DNA of 64,000 nucleotides from Alistipes timonensis JC136 (lineage in GTDB: Bacteria > Bacteroidota > Bacteroidia > Bacteroidales > Rikenellaceae). This document shows, one piece after another, positions 16,931 to 24,803 of the stretch (the stretch's first letter is position 1; each line of letters opens with the position of its first letter). The stretch is from the NCBI RefSeq assembly GCF_900107675.1, contig NZ_FNRI01000010.1:48751-112750 (forward strand), in the 5' to 3' direction. The position numbers and the translations under genes are program-made. The notes under the pieces were generated by a model. The model was given only the letters and a program-made list of their open reading frames with translations. It had not been told where the DNA came from and did no database searches.

Positions 16931-18924
16931 GGAAACTGCTCGCAGGCTGTCTGGCGCTTTGCATTCCCGCCTTACTTACGGCGCAAACTCCCGCCGACAG
17001 CATTTCACGCACCGAAGCGATAGATTCGGTAGTCGTCACCGCCCGCAGGCCGTTGATGGTCTACAAGCAGACGGGCAATATCGCCGTGGACATCGAGCAG
17101 CTTAAATACGCCCCGTTGTTCGCGGGCGAAAAAGACATATTCAAATTCCTGCAACTGCTTCCGGGCGTATCGGCCGGAAAGGACGGCATGTCGGGTCTGC
17201 TGGTACGCGGCGGCAGCAACGACCAAACATTAATTCTTTACGACGACGTGCCGATTTACAATCAGGCGCATGCCTACGGCATCCTCTCGATATTCAGCGG
17301 CGAAACGGTCCAATCGGCCGAGGTGTCGAAAGGTTACATATCGCCCGCCTACGGGTCCCGGCTTTCGGCCTTGACGCAGATTCGCACACGCGAGGGCGAC
17401 CGACGGGATCACCGCCAGTCGCTCACGGTGGGAACCTTGTCGTTGGCCGGGACCCTCGACGGGCCTATCAAACGCGATAAGGGTTCCTACCTCATTTCAG
17501 CACGTTACTTCTTTCCCGAAGCGGTGCTTGCAATCGCCGATAACGATATACGATACGGTTTCTACGATATAACGGGGAAACTGACTTACGACATTCACCG
17601 GAATCATACGCTTTCGCTCGGCGTCTATTCAGGTGACGACCACATGAGCAACAAAGATAAACAGGCTAAAAACAGCTTCGGATGGGGCAACACGACGGCC
17701 TCCATGCGGATGGAATCGCGTTGGAACGAAAACCTGCGGTCCTCGGTAGTGGCCTACTATACCTATCTGCAAAACCGCCAGGAAGCAGAATACAAGGACG
17801 ATGAATATAAGAATTGGGGAGAAACGACCTTCAAAACCCACGAGTTCGGAGCACGCATGACGTTCGACCAACGGCTTTCGCATGTCTGGACGTTGGAATA
17901 CGGAGTTACGTTTTCGCACCAGCGGTTCGAACCGATGCACACGAAAAGCATCATCAACGGACAGCACAAGGACCGCGGCTATTCTTCCGAGCTGCTTGTT
18001 TCGGGGGCGCTGTTCCTGAACAACCGCTTTCAATGGGGCGGCTGGCGGGCCGACGTGGGCGTGCGGGGCGCGATCTATGACAATTCGGAACAGACAAGAT
18101 ATGCCATCGAGCCGCGTGCCCAGGTATCTTATGATTTCGGCCGGGACAATGCGATATGGATTTCCGGTACGATCAATTCCCAGGCGCTCGTTCAGTTCAA
18201 CCGCTATTACTACTCGATGCCGATCGACTTCTGGACTCCGTTTCGGGACGGCAGGTTACAACACGCATGGCAGGTATCGCTCGGCGGACGGATGAAGCTG
18301 CACGAAAACCTGACCCTCTCGCTGGAGGGCTATTATAAACGGATGCGCAACCTGCCGCTGATCTACGACAGCGACGATTTTCTGCTGAATAACGGTGGAT
18401 TCATCTACGGCACGGGACGAGCGTTCGGCATTGAAGCAATGCTCCAGTACCAGACCGAACGCCTGAGCCTGACGGCTTCCTATACCTATACCGATTCCCG
18501 CCGCCGCTCGGACGGCGTAACCTACCCGTTTGAGTATGACGTACCGCACGATTTCAATGCGTTCGTCAGCTACGACGTGGTGAAGCGGCCGGGCCGAAAA
18601 CATACCTTTTCACTCAATGTTGCATGGCGTTCCGGGCTTCCGTATCGCCTGACGAACGAAAGCTATCCGGATACGGACGGTAATCCGATCATCGGCATCA
18701 CGGCCTATCCCACGATGCGGATGCGCAACTATTTCCGCGCCGATGTCAGCTACAATATGGAGCGCCGCAAGCGCAACGGCGTGCGCAACTGGCAGTTCTC
18801 GATCATCAACGCCACATGGCACAAAAACCCCGTGAGCATTTACCCCTACCGCGGAACCTATAAAGCAACGGTGCTGATACCTATCATGCCGTCGGTTTCA
18901 TATACCCGCACGTTCGGAAAATGA
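16927..18924 (+). CDS. TonB-dependent outer-membrane receptor
   Basis: A 665-residue outer-membrane receptor with signal peptide (MRKLLAGCLALCIPALLTAQ), a plug domain (IDSVVVTARRP, GVSAGKDGMSGLLVRGGSND, QTLILYDDVPIYNQAHAYGI, SALTQIRTREG) and a beta-barrel ending with aromatic-rich strands (LIPIMPSVSYTRTFGK). It lacks the N-terminal carboxypeptidase-regulatory-like domain present in most DUF4249-paired receptors, which makes it shorter than usual. It is translationally coupled to the DUF4249 gene. The transported ligand cannot be told; no SusD partner is present, arguing against a classic glycan-uptake locus. Confidence 0.88.
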   Translation: MRKLLAGCLALCIPALLTAQTPADSISRTEAIDSVVVTARRPLMVYKQTGNIAVDIEQLKYAPLFAGEKDIFKFLQLLPGVSAGKDGMSGLLVRGGSNDQTLILYDDVPIYNQAHAYGILSIFSGETVQSAEVSKGYISPAYGSRLSALTQIRTREGDRRDHRQSLTVGTLSLAGTLDGPIKRDKGSYLISARYFFPEAVLAIADNDIRYGFYDITGKLTYDIHRNHTLSLGVYSGDDHMSNKDKQAKNSFGWGNTTASMRMESRWNENLRSSVVAYYTYLQNRQEAEYKDDEYKNWGETTFKTHEFGARMTFDQRLSHVWTLEYGVTFSHQRFEPMHTKSIINGQHKDRGYSSELLVSGALFLNNRFQWGGWRADVGVRGAIYDNSEQTRYAIEPRAQVSYDFGRDNAIWISGTINSQALVQFNRYYYSMPIDFWTPFRDGRLQHAWQVSLGGRMKLHENLTLSLEGYYKRMRNLPLIYDSDDFLLNNGGFIYGTGRAFGIEAMLQYQTERLSLTASYTYTDSRRRSDGVTYPFEYDVPHDFNAFVSYDVVKRPGRKHTFSLNVAWRSGLPYRLTNESYPDTDGNPIIGITAYPTMRMRNYFRADVSYNMERRKRNGVRNWQFSIINATWHKNPVSIYPYRGTYKATVLIPIMPSVSYTRTFGK

Positions 18925-18990
18925 TCGTCTGGCCACAATACTCACAACGCCAATTTCCAAACCTCAAAATAACTTTTAACCCTTAAAATT

Positions 18991-19657
18991 TTGTCTTATA
19001 AAAAAACGATCTTCACCATTCTGTTTGTTCTTTCAGTTACGATTAACTGCATGGCCCAAATGACCTAAACTCACCGTAGGACGAGGTATGTATAAAACCT
19101 ATACGACGAGTTGGGCGGGATGGGCGCACTATTGGGGGTCCACGGACCAGAACGGTATCAAAATGCACATTCATGCAGCCGATCCCCGTATGTCTACTAC
19201 AACCAATAAACTTGTGTTTTTGGATAGCGACAGGTCCTTGTATATCGACCTTTATTGCCGCACGATGTATCAGACCTCGGATGAAAAACTGAAAACCAAT
19301 ATTCGCTCATTGAAAACGACACCCGTTTCCCGGTCGGCTTTTTCCATTAACATAGCGCCTGCACAATCTAACCCGTCAACGAATATGGTGCTGAAATTGA
19401 ATCCCGTGAAATATCATTGGAGGGATGAAAGCGAATACGAAAGATTCAATATTCGTCCCGTGCAAAGCGGTGTGGAGGAATACGGTTTTTTGGCGCAGGA
19501 ATTAGAAGCTATCATTCCCGGAGCAGTCGCCATGACAGAAGAGGGCGACCGTCTTGTCAATTATTCCGCCCTTATCCCGATTCTGACGGGCGCCATTCAG
19601 GAATTAACCGCGCGCGTCGCTGCATTGGAAAGTCAATTAAAAGCCGCCGGGAAATAG
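18991..19657 (+). pseudogene. S74-domain (intramolecular chaperone) secreted protein, frame broken
   Basis: Two frames belong together. A TTG-started signal peptide (18991-19068) reads SYKKTIFTILFVLSVTINC then MAQMT and stops at TAA. One base away, the frame continues KLTVGRGMYKTYTTSW and runs to 19657. The second part has the Peptidase_S74 chaperone domain: TSDEKLKTNIRSLKT, in which the Ser and Lys form the self-cleavage dyad, and VEEYGFLAQELEAIIPGAV, then a C-terminal coiled coil. Removing one base near 19066 joins the frames. Without it, the protein from the ATG at 19088 (189 residues) has no export signal. It is either a recent pseudogene or a sequence error. S74 domains trimerise and release fibre-like proteins. 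Confidence 0.7.
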
Positions 19658-19697
19658 GAAATCATTGAATTTTGACGGAATTACATAAAACTGTTTT

Positions 19698-21519
19698 ATG
19701 AAGAAAATATATTCGGTGATATTATTATTGGCTGTGATGCTGTCCTCTTGTACCAAAGACGAAACAGACATTATGACCGATGATAATTCCAACGCGCCGG
19801 CACTCGCAAAAACCCGTTCGGATGGAAGTGATATGGTAGAATATGAACTTTTACCGAATCCGTACACGGTTGATGTCATACAGGGAGTTTACGATTCGTA
19901 TAATGTTTCTAAGACTATTGAACCGACGGATTTGTACGTCAGATTCTTACCGCAGGACAGTTTACAACTTATTGCCCTGAAAAACGATTATGACCTCGAA
20001 CTGTTCGACTATCCGCTCAATATCGAACTTCCGGAAGATGCGGTTTATCAAGACACGACTATTCCGGAGGGTAGTTTTACTTGGTTGTATACAACCGTAA
20101 AGCCAGACTTCGCATTTCCCAAAGAAATACCTTATGAGGTGATTGAAGAATGCTATATTCCGGCAGAAGATGAAACAATCTCACCCACTCGCGGGGGTAT
20201 TATAAATGTGGAGGAAGCTGCTTTTTTAAGTCTTGGCTACCCCCTTGAAGAACAGGAACCGGAAACTCGCGGGAAACGCAGACCGGAGGGAACTATCAGA
20301 GTTTACGATGATTATGCGGGTGCTTTTGTTCCGGTAAAAGGAGTAAAAATCAGATGCCATAGATTTATTAAATGGTCTACGACATTTACGGACGAAAGCG
20401 GCCATTATACCATGGACAGCAAATTCAGATTCGGACCGCATTACGCGATTGTTTTTGACAACAGGAAAGGTTTTGACATCTGGGGTAATTGGGGGGGGGC
20501 CGATTGCACGGGCCAATCTTAATATGGGTTGGCATAGTAACCGAGGACACTCACGCGATATAAATGCTGGAAGTTTTGCTTGGGATTGGGCGGCTGTTAA
20601 TAATGCAACCTACGATTACTATAAAATGTACGAGGAGACAGGAATTGCCAAACCGCCCCGTAATCTTAAAATTTGGGTTTTCAAACGCTGGACGACATCC
20701 TCGACACCTATGTTGCGCCGAATCGTACATCCTATTGGGTATAACGGTAATTCATCGTGGAAAAACTTTTTTATCAATATCGGTTACGGCACTCTTGCAA
20801 CGGTGCTGAATCAAATGCTAAAAAAGGTTTTACCTGATATTACGATAGGAACAGGTGGACACTCTTACCGGAAGGTTTATGACGTTGTAAATCACGAGTT
20901 GTCCCACGCCAGTCATTTCAGTCAAGTAGGAAGTGCGCATTGGGCGAAGTATATCAGCTATATTATGACATACGGTTCTTATGGAAACGGGACGGGTAAG
21001 AATGCAGAACTTTGCGGAGTTGGTGAAATGTGGGGTTACTCAATGGGACATATCCGGGCCTATGAAAAATACAATCCGTCAGGTCTTTTGGATGATTATC
21101 CGGATGTGCATACTTGGCTTAAACCTCATGTGTTTTGGGACTTGCAAAAGGATAAAGTATTAACTAAGAAGCAGATATATGATTGTTTGGTCGTTGGGGT
21201 CGATACCTATGACAGATTAGTCGCAAAAATGTACGAAAAATATCCCGAAAAGGCTGATGAGATCGAAAAGGCATTTACGGACAACGGGATTACCCCGAAT
21301 GTCCCCAAACCTGATACCGGAGATTTGACGCATGATGCCTTTTATACCGACAAAACGGTTTCTTCGTCTTTCGTTTTTTCAGGGAATAATATTCTTACGC
21401 GGAATGTTACTGTAACGAATAGTGCGAAACTGACCTTTCGGGCCAATAAGTCCGTTACCATAAACTCTCCATTTGCAATCAATCAAGGCGCGCAGCTTGA
21501 AATGACCTGTGGTAACTGA
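19698..21519 (+). CDS. Lipoprotein zinc metalloprotease, split at a poly-G tract (out of frame here)
   Basis: Reading starts at 19698 with a lipoprotein signal (MKKIYSVILLLAVMLSSCTK). It proceeds 260-odd residues through a carboxypeptidase-regulatory-like strand region (GTIRVYDDYAGAFVPVKGVK), then meets nine G (20491-20499) and stops at 20520-20522. With eight G the frame would run on to 21519, giving 606 residues. The downstream part has a metalloprotease motif, VVNHELSHASHF (HExxH), and a possible third ligand in AELCGVGEMWGYSMG. The two halves fit as one surface lipoprotein. As given, the product is a truncated 274-residue lipoprotein without the protease domain. Phase variation, decay or a homopolymer miscall are all possible. 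Confidence 0.7.
20491..20499 (+). repeat. Poly-G(9) tract inside the metalloprotease gene
   Basis: Nine consecutive G at the exact point where the two reading frames of the metalloprotease meet. Loss of one G, or gain of two, restores the full frame, as expected for a slipped-strand contingency tract. Confidence 0.85.
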
Positions 21520-21529
21520 CAATTATTTT

Positions 21530-21559
21530 AAATGTTCAGGGAATAATCCCTGAACATTT
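21530..21559 (+). terminator. Terminator after the metalloprotease gene
   Basis: AAATGTTCAGGGA, ATAA, TCCCTGAACATTT is a perfect 13-bp stem followed by ATATTTTTG. It lies 11 bp after the stop at 21519, supporting that stop as the genuine end of the gene. Confidence 0.85.
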
Positions 21560-21601
21560 ATATTTTTGTAATAAAGTAAAGACAAGTAACTTACAAATGC
21601 C

Positions 21602-22063
21602 ATGAAAAAGATTGCTTTCATATTTGCGATTACACTAATTAGCATATCATGCGACCCGAAGAAATGGGTGGCTACGCATGCAACTTCATGGTATGCAAAA
21701 AACAATACCGATCAGATTCTAATTATTACTACATCACCGTTCATTGATACTGATGCTGTTGTCGACCCCGGAGATTCGGTATTAGTTCATAGCTTCAATC
21801 CGTTTCAATATTTAGGAGAACCCACTTTTGACACATTTTACGATGCGTGGAACGGTAAGCCGGAACAAGAATGGTGTATAAGTATCTGTTCCAAAGATGG
21901 CCAATTACTGAAAATATGGAAATATGTAGACCGGAACGCAGAGGGAAGACAATTCTTCAATGAATCTTTTTGGCGGCTATATACGAAAAAATATAGTCAT
22001 AGCGATCAATTAAACTTCTCGTGGGTTTTTAATATTCTCCCGGAGGACATTGCTCTTTTATAG
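21602..22063 (+). CDS. Small lipoprotein of unknown function
   Basis: A 153-residue putative lipoprotein with signal MKKIAFIFAITLISISCDPK (lipobox SISC). The mature part is short and aromatic-rich (SWYAKNNTDQILIITTSPF, FFNESFWRLYTKKYSHSDQL) and resembles small surface proteins of Bacteroidetes, but I recognise no family. It stands alone between two strong hairpins and lies at the left edge of the mobile-element remnants. Confidence 0.6.
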   Translation: MKKIAFIFAITLISISCDPKKWVATHATSWYAKNNTDQILIITTSPFIDTDAVVDPGDSVLVHSFNPFQYLGEPTFDTFYDAWNGKPEQEWCISICSKDGQLLKIWKYVDRNAEGRQFFNESFWRLYTKKYSHSDQLNFSWVFNILPEDIALL

Positions 22064-22094
22064 CTCCTCCATTGATGACGCACACTTCACATTA

Positions 22095-22123
22095 GCAACA
22101 GGCCGGAATAAATGTCCGGCCTG
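22095..22123 (+). terminator. Terminator after the 21602 lipoprotein gene
   Basis: AACAGGCCGGA pairs with TCCGGCCTGTT across a short loop and is followed by CATTTAG. It also lies just beyond the end of the decayed mobilization gene on the other strand, so it may serve both. Confidence 0.7.
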
Positions 22124-22152
22124 TTCATTTAGCGAGATATAGTCCGTTTGCG

Positions 22153-22662
22153 CTATGGCTTTCGCTTGCGTGAAAGGTTGCGGCGCAGAGCTTCGAACTC
22201 CTCCTGCGACATGGGGCCATCGTCGGCGAATTGTCCCAGCAGGTCGTATTTGCAACCACTCCACAGTATGTTTCGCAAGGTTCAGAATCTCGTTACTCAA
22301 GGCCTTCAACTCGCGTGTGCATTGTTCCAGCATGGCGATCTGATGCGGGATCGCGACGTTGGAGAAGTGGGCATTGATGACCTTTACGACCTGATTGTAG
22401 TTATTGGCGAGTTTCTGAAACTGGAAATAAAAATCGTTCAGGCGGGCGACGAATTGCGTCTTCGAAGGTTGCGTCGGAGGAAGACGAACTCCTCTTTGAA
22501 GATGCGTTTTACGATAAAACGGCTGCAGTTATGCTCCAATCCTGCCTTACAAAGCATCTGCTTAAAGCGGATATTCTCTTCCGTGGTGAGTTTGAAATTA
22601 TGCCTGTAGACTCTGGGATCTGTCGTTATCGGGTGTCCGATCCTCTTTTTCGTGGTTGTCAT
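22153..22662 (-). pseudogene. Decayed plasmid-mobilization (MobC-like) gene
   Basis: Three frames on the minus strand read as one protein of about 170 residues. From the ATG at 22662: MTTTKKRIGHPITTDPRVYR, HNFKLTTEENIRFKQML and CSRFIVKRIFKEEF. After a shift near 22445: QFVARLNDFYFQFQKLANNY, NQVVKVINAHFSNVAIPHQ and NEILNLAKHTVEW. After a second shift near 22250: CKYDLLGQFADDGPMSQEEF, EALRRNLSRKRKP, stop at 22153. The pattern (ribbon-helix-helix-like start, then NNYNQVVKVI) matches small relaxosome accessory proteins of Bacteroidetes mobilizable elements. Two frameshifts mean it is not functional. It lies head-to-head with the recombinase gene at 23162, and both probably arrived on one element. 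Confidence 0.65.
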
Positions 22663-22723
22663 CAGTCTGGTAGTTTTAGTAGCGTGACTCGGGAACGCCA
22701 CCCAGCCTCGCAGAGCGAGCACC

Positions 22724-22755
22724 TTTGTCGGACAAAACGCAGTTTGTCGGACAAA
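22724..22755. promoter_or_regulatory. Paired 13-bp dyads, possible operator or oriT part
   Basis: TTTGTCGGACAAA occurs twice (22724-22736 and 22743-22755). Each copy is a perfect palindrome around a central G, and the centres are 19 bp apart. The pair sits 62 bp upstream of the decayed MobC-like gene. A 7-bp hairpin (TACCCTC, TGAC, GAGGGTA) lies next to it at 22768-22785. Such a layout suits a protein-binding operator or a transfer origin. Confidence 0.45.
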
Positions 22756-23161
22756 GGTACACCTCGCTACCCTCTGACGAGGGTAAAGGTCCGCCGCAGT
22801 AAATTTTTACCGATGGTTTCGGAAGTTCTCCGTTACGGGTCTTGTGGCCGGGTCGGTTCCCGATGCAATATTACAACCGTCTGGAGATGAAAAAAAGCCC
22901 GCCGAACGGACTGGAGCGGTCGTGAGCGAACGGTTGAAAGGCTCGATACGGATTCTCGACACGCTGCATCAGGCGGTATGGGTGAAATGGCGAGGAGTTT
23001 GTTCTGGAAGCGGGTTAAGGCTGTAGATCAGACTTTTTCAAGCGATGATCCATACATCGAAATTCGATATCCCGAATGGATTAGAATACACAAAAATAGA
23101 AATATAAGCCTTCATTAAAAAAATGGAGGTTTTTTTATTGGCCGAAATCAAAACAAATCAT

Positions 23162-24370
23162 ATGGCAACAGTAAAAGTGAAAGTCCGTGCTTCTACCATC
23201 CCGACGAAGGAGGGCACTGTATTTTATCAGGTGATTCATAACCGTATGGCACGACAAATCAATCCCGGGTACAAACTCTACCCGCATGAATGGGATACGG
23301 CAAACGCGAAAATCGTCTTTCCTCCGGGTACGGGAAACGGTCGCCGGAATTATCTGGTTTCTTTGAAAAGCGCTTTGGCGGAAGATGTCAGACGCTTCAA
23401 AGGCATCATCTCCCGCTTCGAACGGGCGGCCCGGAACTATACGGCCGAAGAGGTGGCGGAATGCTTCCTCGCATCAGCAGACACCGGAGGATTCATGTCG
23501 TTCGGCCGTGAACTTGTCGGGCAGTTGAAACAAATCGGCAGAACACGTACTGCCGAGCGTTATACGACCGTTCTGAACAGTTTCGGGCGGTTTCGCGGGG
23601 AGAAAGACGTACCGCTGGACGAGGTGGAATCCAATCTGATGGTCGAATATGAAATCTTTCTGCATGCGAATGATGCGTGTCCGAATACCTCGTCTTATTA
23701 TATGAGGGGATTGCGGGCAATCTACAACCGTGCCGTCGAAAAGGAACTGACCGGGCAGCGCAGTCCTTTCAAACATGTCTATACAGGAATCGACAAGACC
23801 GTCAAACGAGCCGTACCTCTGAAAATCATCCGTCAGATCAAGGAACTCGATCTGACGCTGTTCCCGGTTATGGACTTCGCCCGGGACATCTTCATGTTTT
23901 CGTTCTACACGCGCGGAATGTCGTTCGTAGATATGGCCTATCTGAAAAAGAAGGACCTGCAAAATGGCATCCTCTCGTATCGCAGGCAGAAGACGGGCCA
24001 GCTGCTTTTCATCAAATGGGAAAGACCGATGCAGGACATTGTCGACAAGTACGATACGGGCGGAAGTCCCTATCTGCTGCCGATAATAAAAAACGTGGAT
24101 ACGGATGAACGCCGGCAGTACAAGAATGCAGCACATCAGGTCAACGAAAAGCTTAAAAAGCTCGGTGAAAAACTGGGACTGGCCATACCCTTGACGAGTT
24201 ACGTAGCCCGCCACGCATGGGCTTCCATCGCCAAGAGTAAAAACGTTCCGCTGGCAACCATCAGCGAGGCGCTGGGACACGATTCCGAGAAAACCACACG
24301 AATCTATTTGGCTTCACTGGATACGTCCGCCGTGGATAAAGCCAACAGCCAGATATTGAAATCTTTATAA
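23162..24370 (+). CDS. Tyrosine recombinase, DNA-invertase type
   Basis: A 402-residue tyrosine recombinase. The ATG at 23162 (MATVKVKVRASTIPTKEGTV) is preferred because it opens with the arm-binding domain; the frame extends 13 codons upstream. A SAM-like domain lies at about residues 95-190. The catalytic domain carries FYTRGMSFVDMAYLKKKDL (first Arg), TSYVARHAWASIAK (second Arg, with Tyr at the usual His position, as in related Bacteroides invertases), LGHDSEKTTRIYLASLD (His and the nucleophilic Tyr). The C-terminal LASLD...VDKANSQILKSL is shared with Tsr-type recombinases that invert promoters of surface loci. Three matching 18-bp sites lie directly downstream and the fimbrial operon follows. 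I infer that it flips the promoter segment at 24561-24735. Confidence 0.85.
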   Translation: MATVKVKVRASTIPTKEGTVFYQVIHNRMARQINPGYKLYPHEWDTANAKIVFPPGTGNGRRNYLVSLKSALAEDVRRFKGIISRFERAARNYTAEEVAECFLASADTGGFMSFGRELVGQLKQIGRTRTAERYTTVLNSFGRFRGEKDVPLDEVESNLMVEYEIFLHANDACPNTSSYYMRGLRAIYNRAVEKELTGQRSPFKHVYTGIDKTVKRAVPLKIIRQIKELDLTLFPVMDFARDIFMFSFYTRGMSFVDMAYLKKKDLQNGILSYRRQKTGQLLFIKWERPMQDIVDKYDTGGSPYLLPIIKNVDTDERRQYKNAAHQVNEKLKKLGEKLGLAIPLTSYVARHAWASIAKSKNVPLATISEALGHDSEKTTRIYLASLDTSAVDKANSQILKSL

Positions 24371-24407
24371 GTGATGAGGGCGCCGGGTTTTGTCGAGCAG
24401 TTGTAAA

Positions 24408-24454
24408 GTTCTCTTTTTAAGAGAAATAACATACACATGCAAAATTAATGAAAA
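24408..24454 (+). repeat. Recombination site A (direct copy 1)
   Basis: A 47-bp segment matching site B (24542-24588) at 42 positions. The first part is the core TTCTCTTTTTAAGAGAAA (24409-24426); the last part includes a TAATTTTG box on the minus strand at 24440-24447. The core has arms TTCTCTT and AAGAGAA around a central TTT that sets the orientation. Confidence 0.8.
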
Positions 24455-24541
24455 TGCAGCAAACAAAGAATCTCCGACAACTAAAAAAATTATTCTTCGA
24501 ACAAATGAAAATAGCATCCAGCCAGTTGTGCAATCCGTAAT

Positions 24542-24588
24542 GTTCTCTTTTTAAGAGAAATAGCGTACAGTTGCAAAATTAGTGAAAA
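24542..24588 (+). repeat. Recombination site B (direct copy 2)
   Basis: Same orientation as site A, core at 24543-24560. It forms the left border of the likely invertible segment, and its adjoining promoter points leftward. Recombination of A with B would excise 134 bp instead of inverting. Confidence 0.8.
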
Positions 24589-24603
24589 AGTTGAAAACGT
24601 CAA
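24574..24603 (-). promoter_or_regulatory. Invertible promoter, now facing away from the fimbrial operon
   Basis: On the minus strand TTG (24603-24601), exactly 19 bp, then TAATTTTG (24581-24574) is a perfect Bacteroidetes consensus promoter. It sits just inside site B and would transcribe leftward through the site, toward the 3' end of the recombinase gene. Inversion between B and C would place it beside site C, reading right into the DUF3575 gene at 24804. No consensus promoter faces the operon in the present orientation. Confidence 0.75.
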
Positions 24604-24604
24604 T

Positions 24605-24631
24605 GAAAACCGATGAAAAAAATCGGTTTTC
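24605..24631. terminator. Hairpin inside the invertible segment
   Basis: GAAAACCGAT, seven bases, ATCGGTTTTC is a perfect 10-bp stem. It lies directly behind the promoter. In the present orientation it could stop rightward transcription coming from the recombinase gene. Confidence 0.55.
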
Positions 24632-24735
24632 AAGAATAAATCGAGCCGGATGTTAAGCGGATATGGGAACTTGTTGTGCAAATCTGACAATCTTTAACTA
24701 TAACTCTCTAAGAATAAGGCAATATGGTCATTGTC

Positions 24736-24753
24736 TTTCTCTTAAAAAGAGAA
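24736..24753 (-). repeat. Recombination site C (inverted copy)
   Basis: TTTCTCTTAAAAAGAGAA is the exact reverse complement of the 18-bp cores of sites A and B. It lies 50 bp before the first fimbrial-operon gene and borders the segment on the right. Confidence 0.8.
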
Positions 24754-24803
24754 GTGATTGGATATACATCTGAATATATAAAACGAACATACTGTAACAT
24801 CGA

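Noticed and set aside
22148..22609. 153-codon plus-strand frame
   Set aside because: It is the complement of the decayed MobC-like gene, whose minus-strand frames give recognisable protein sequence.
24490..24690. 66-codon minus-strand frame in the switch region
   Set aside because: It lies across the recombination site and invertible promoter and has Phe/Leu-rich chance composition.
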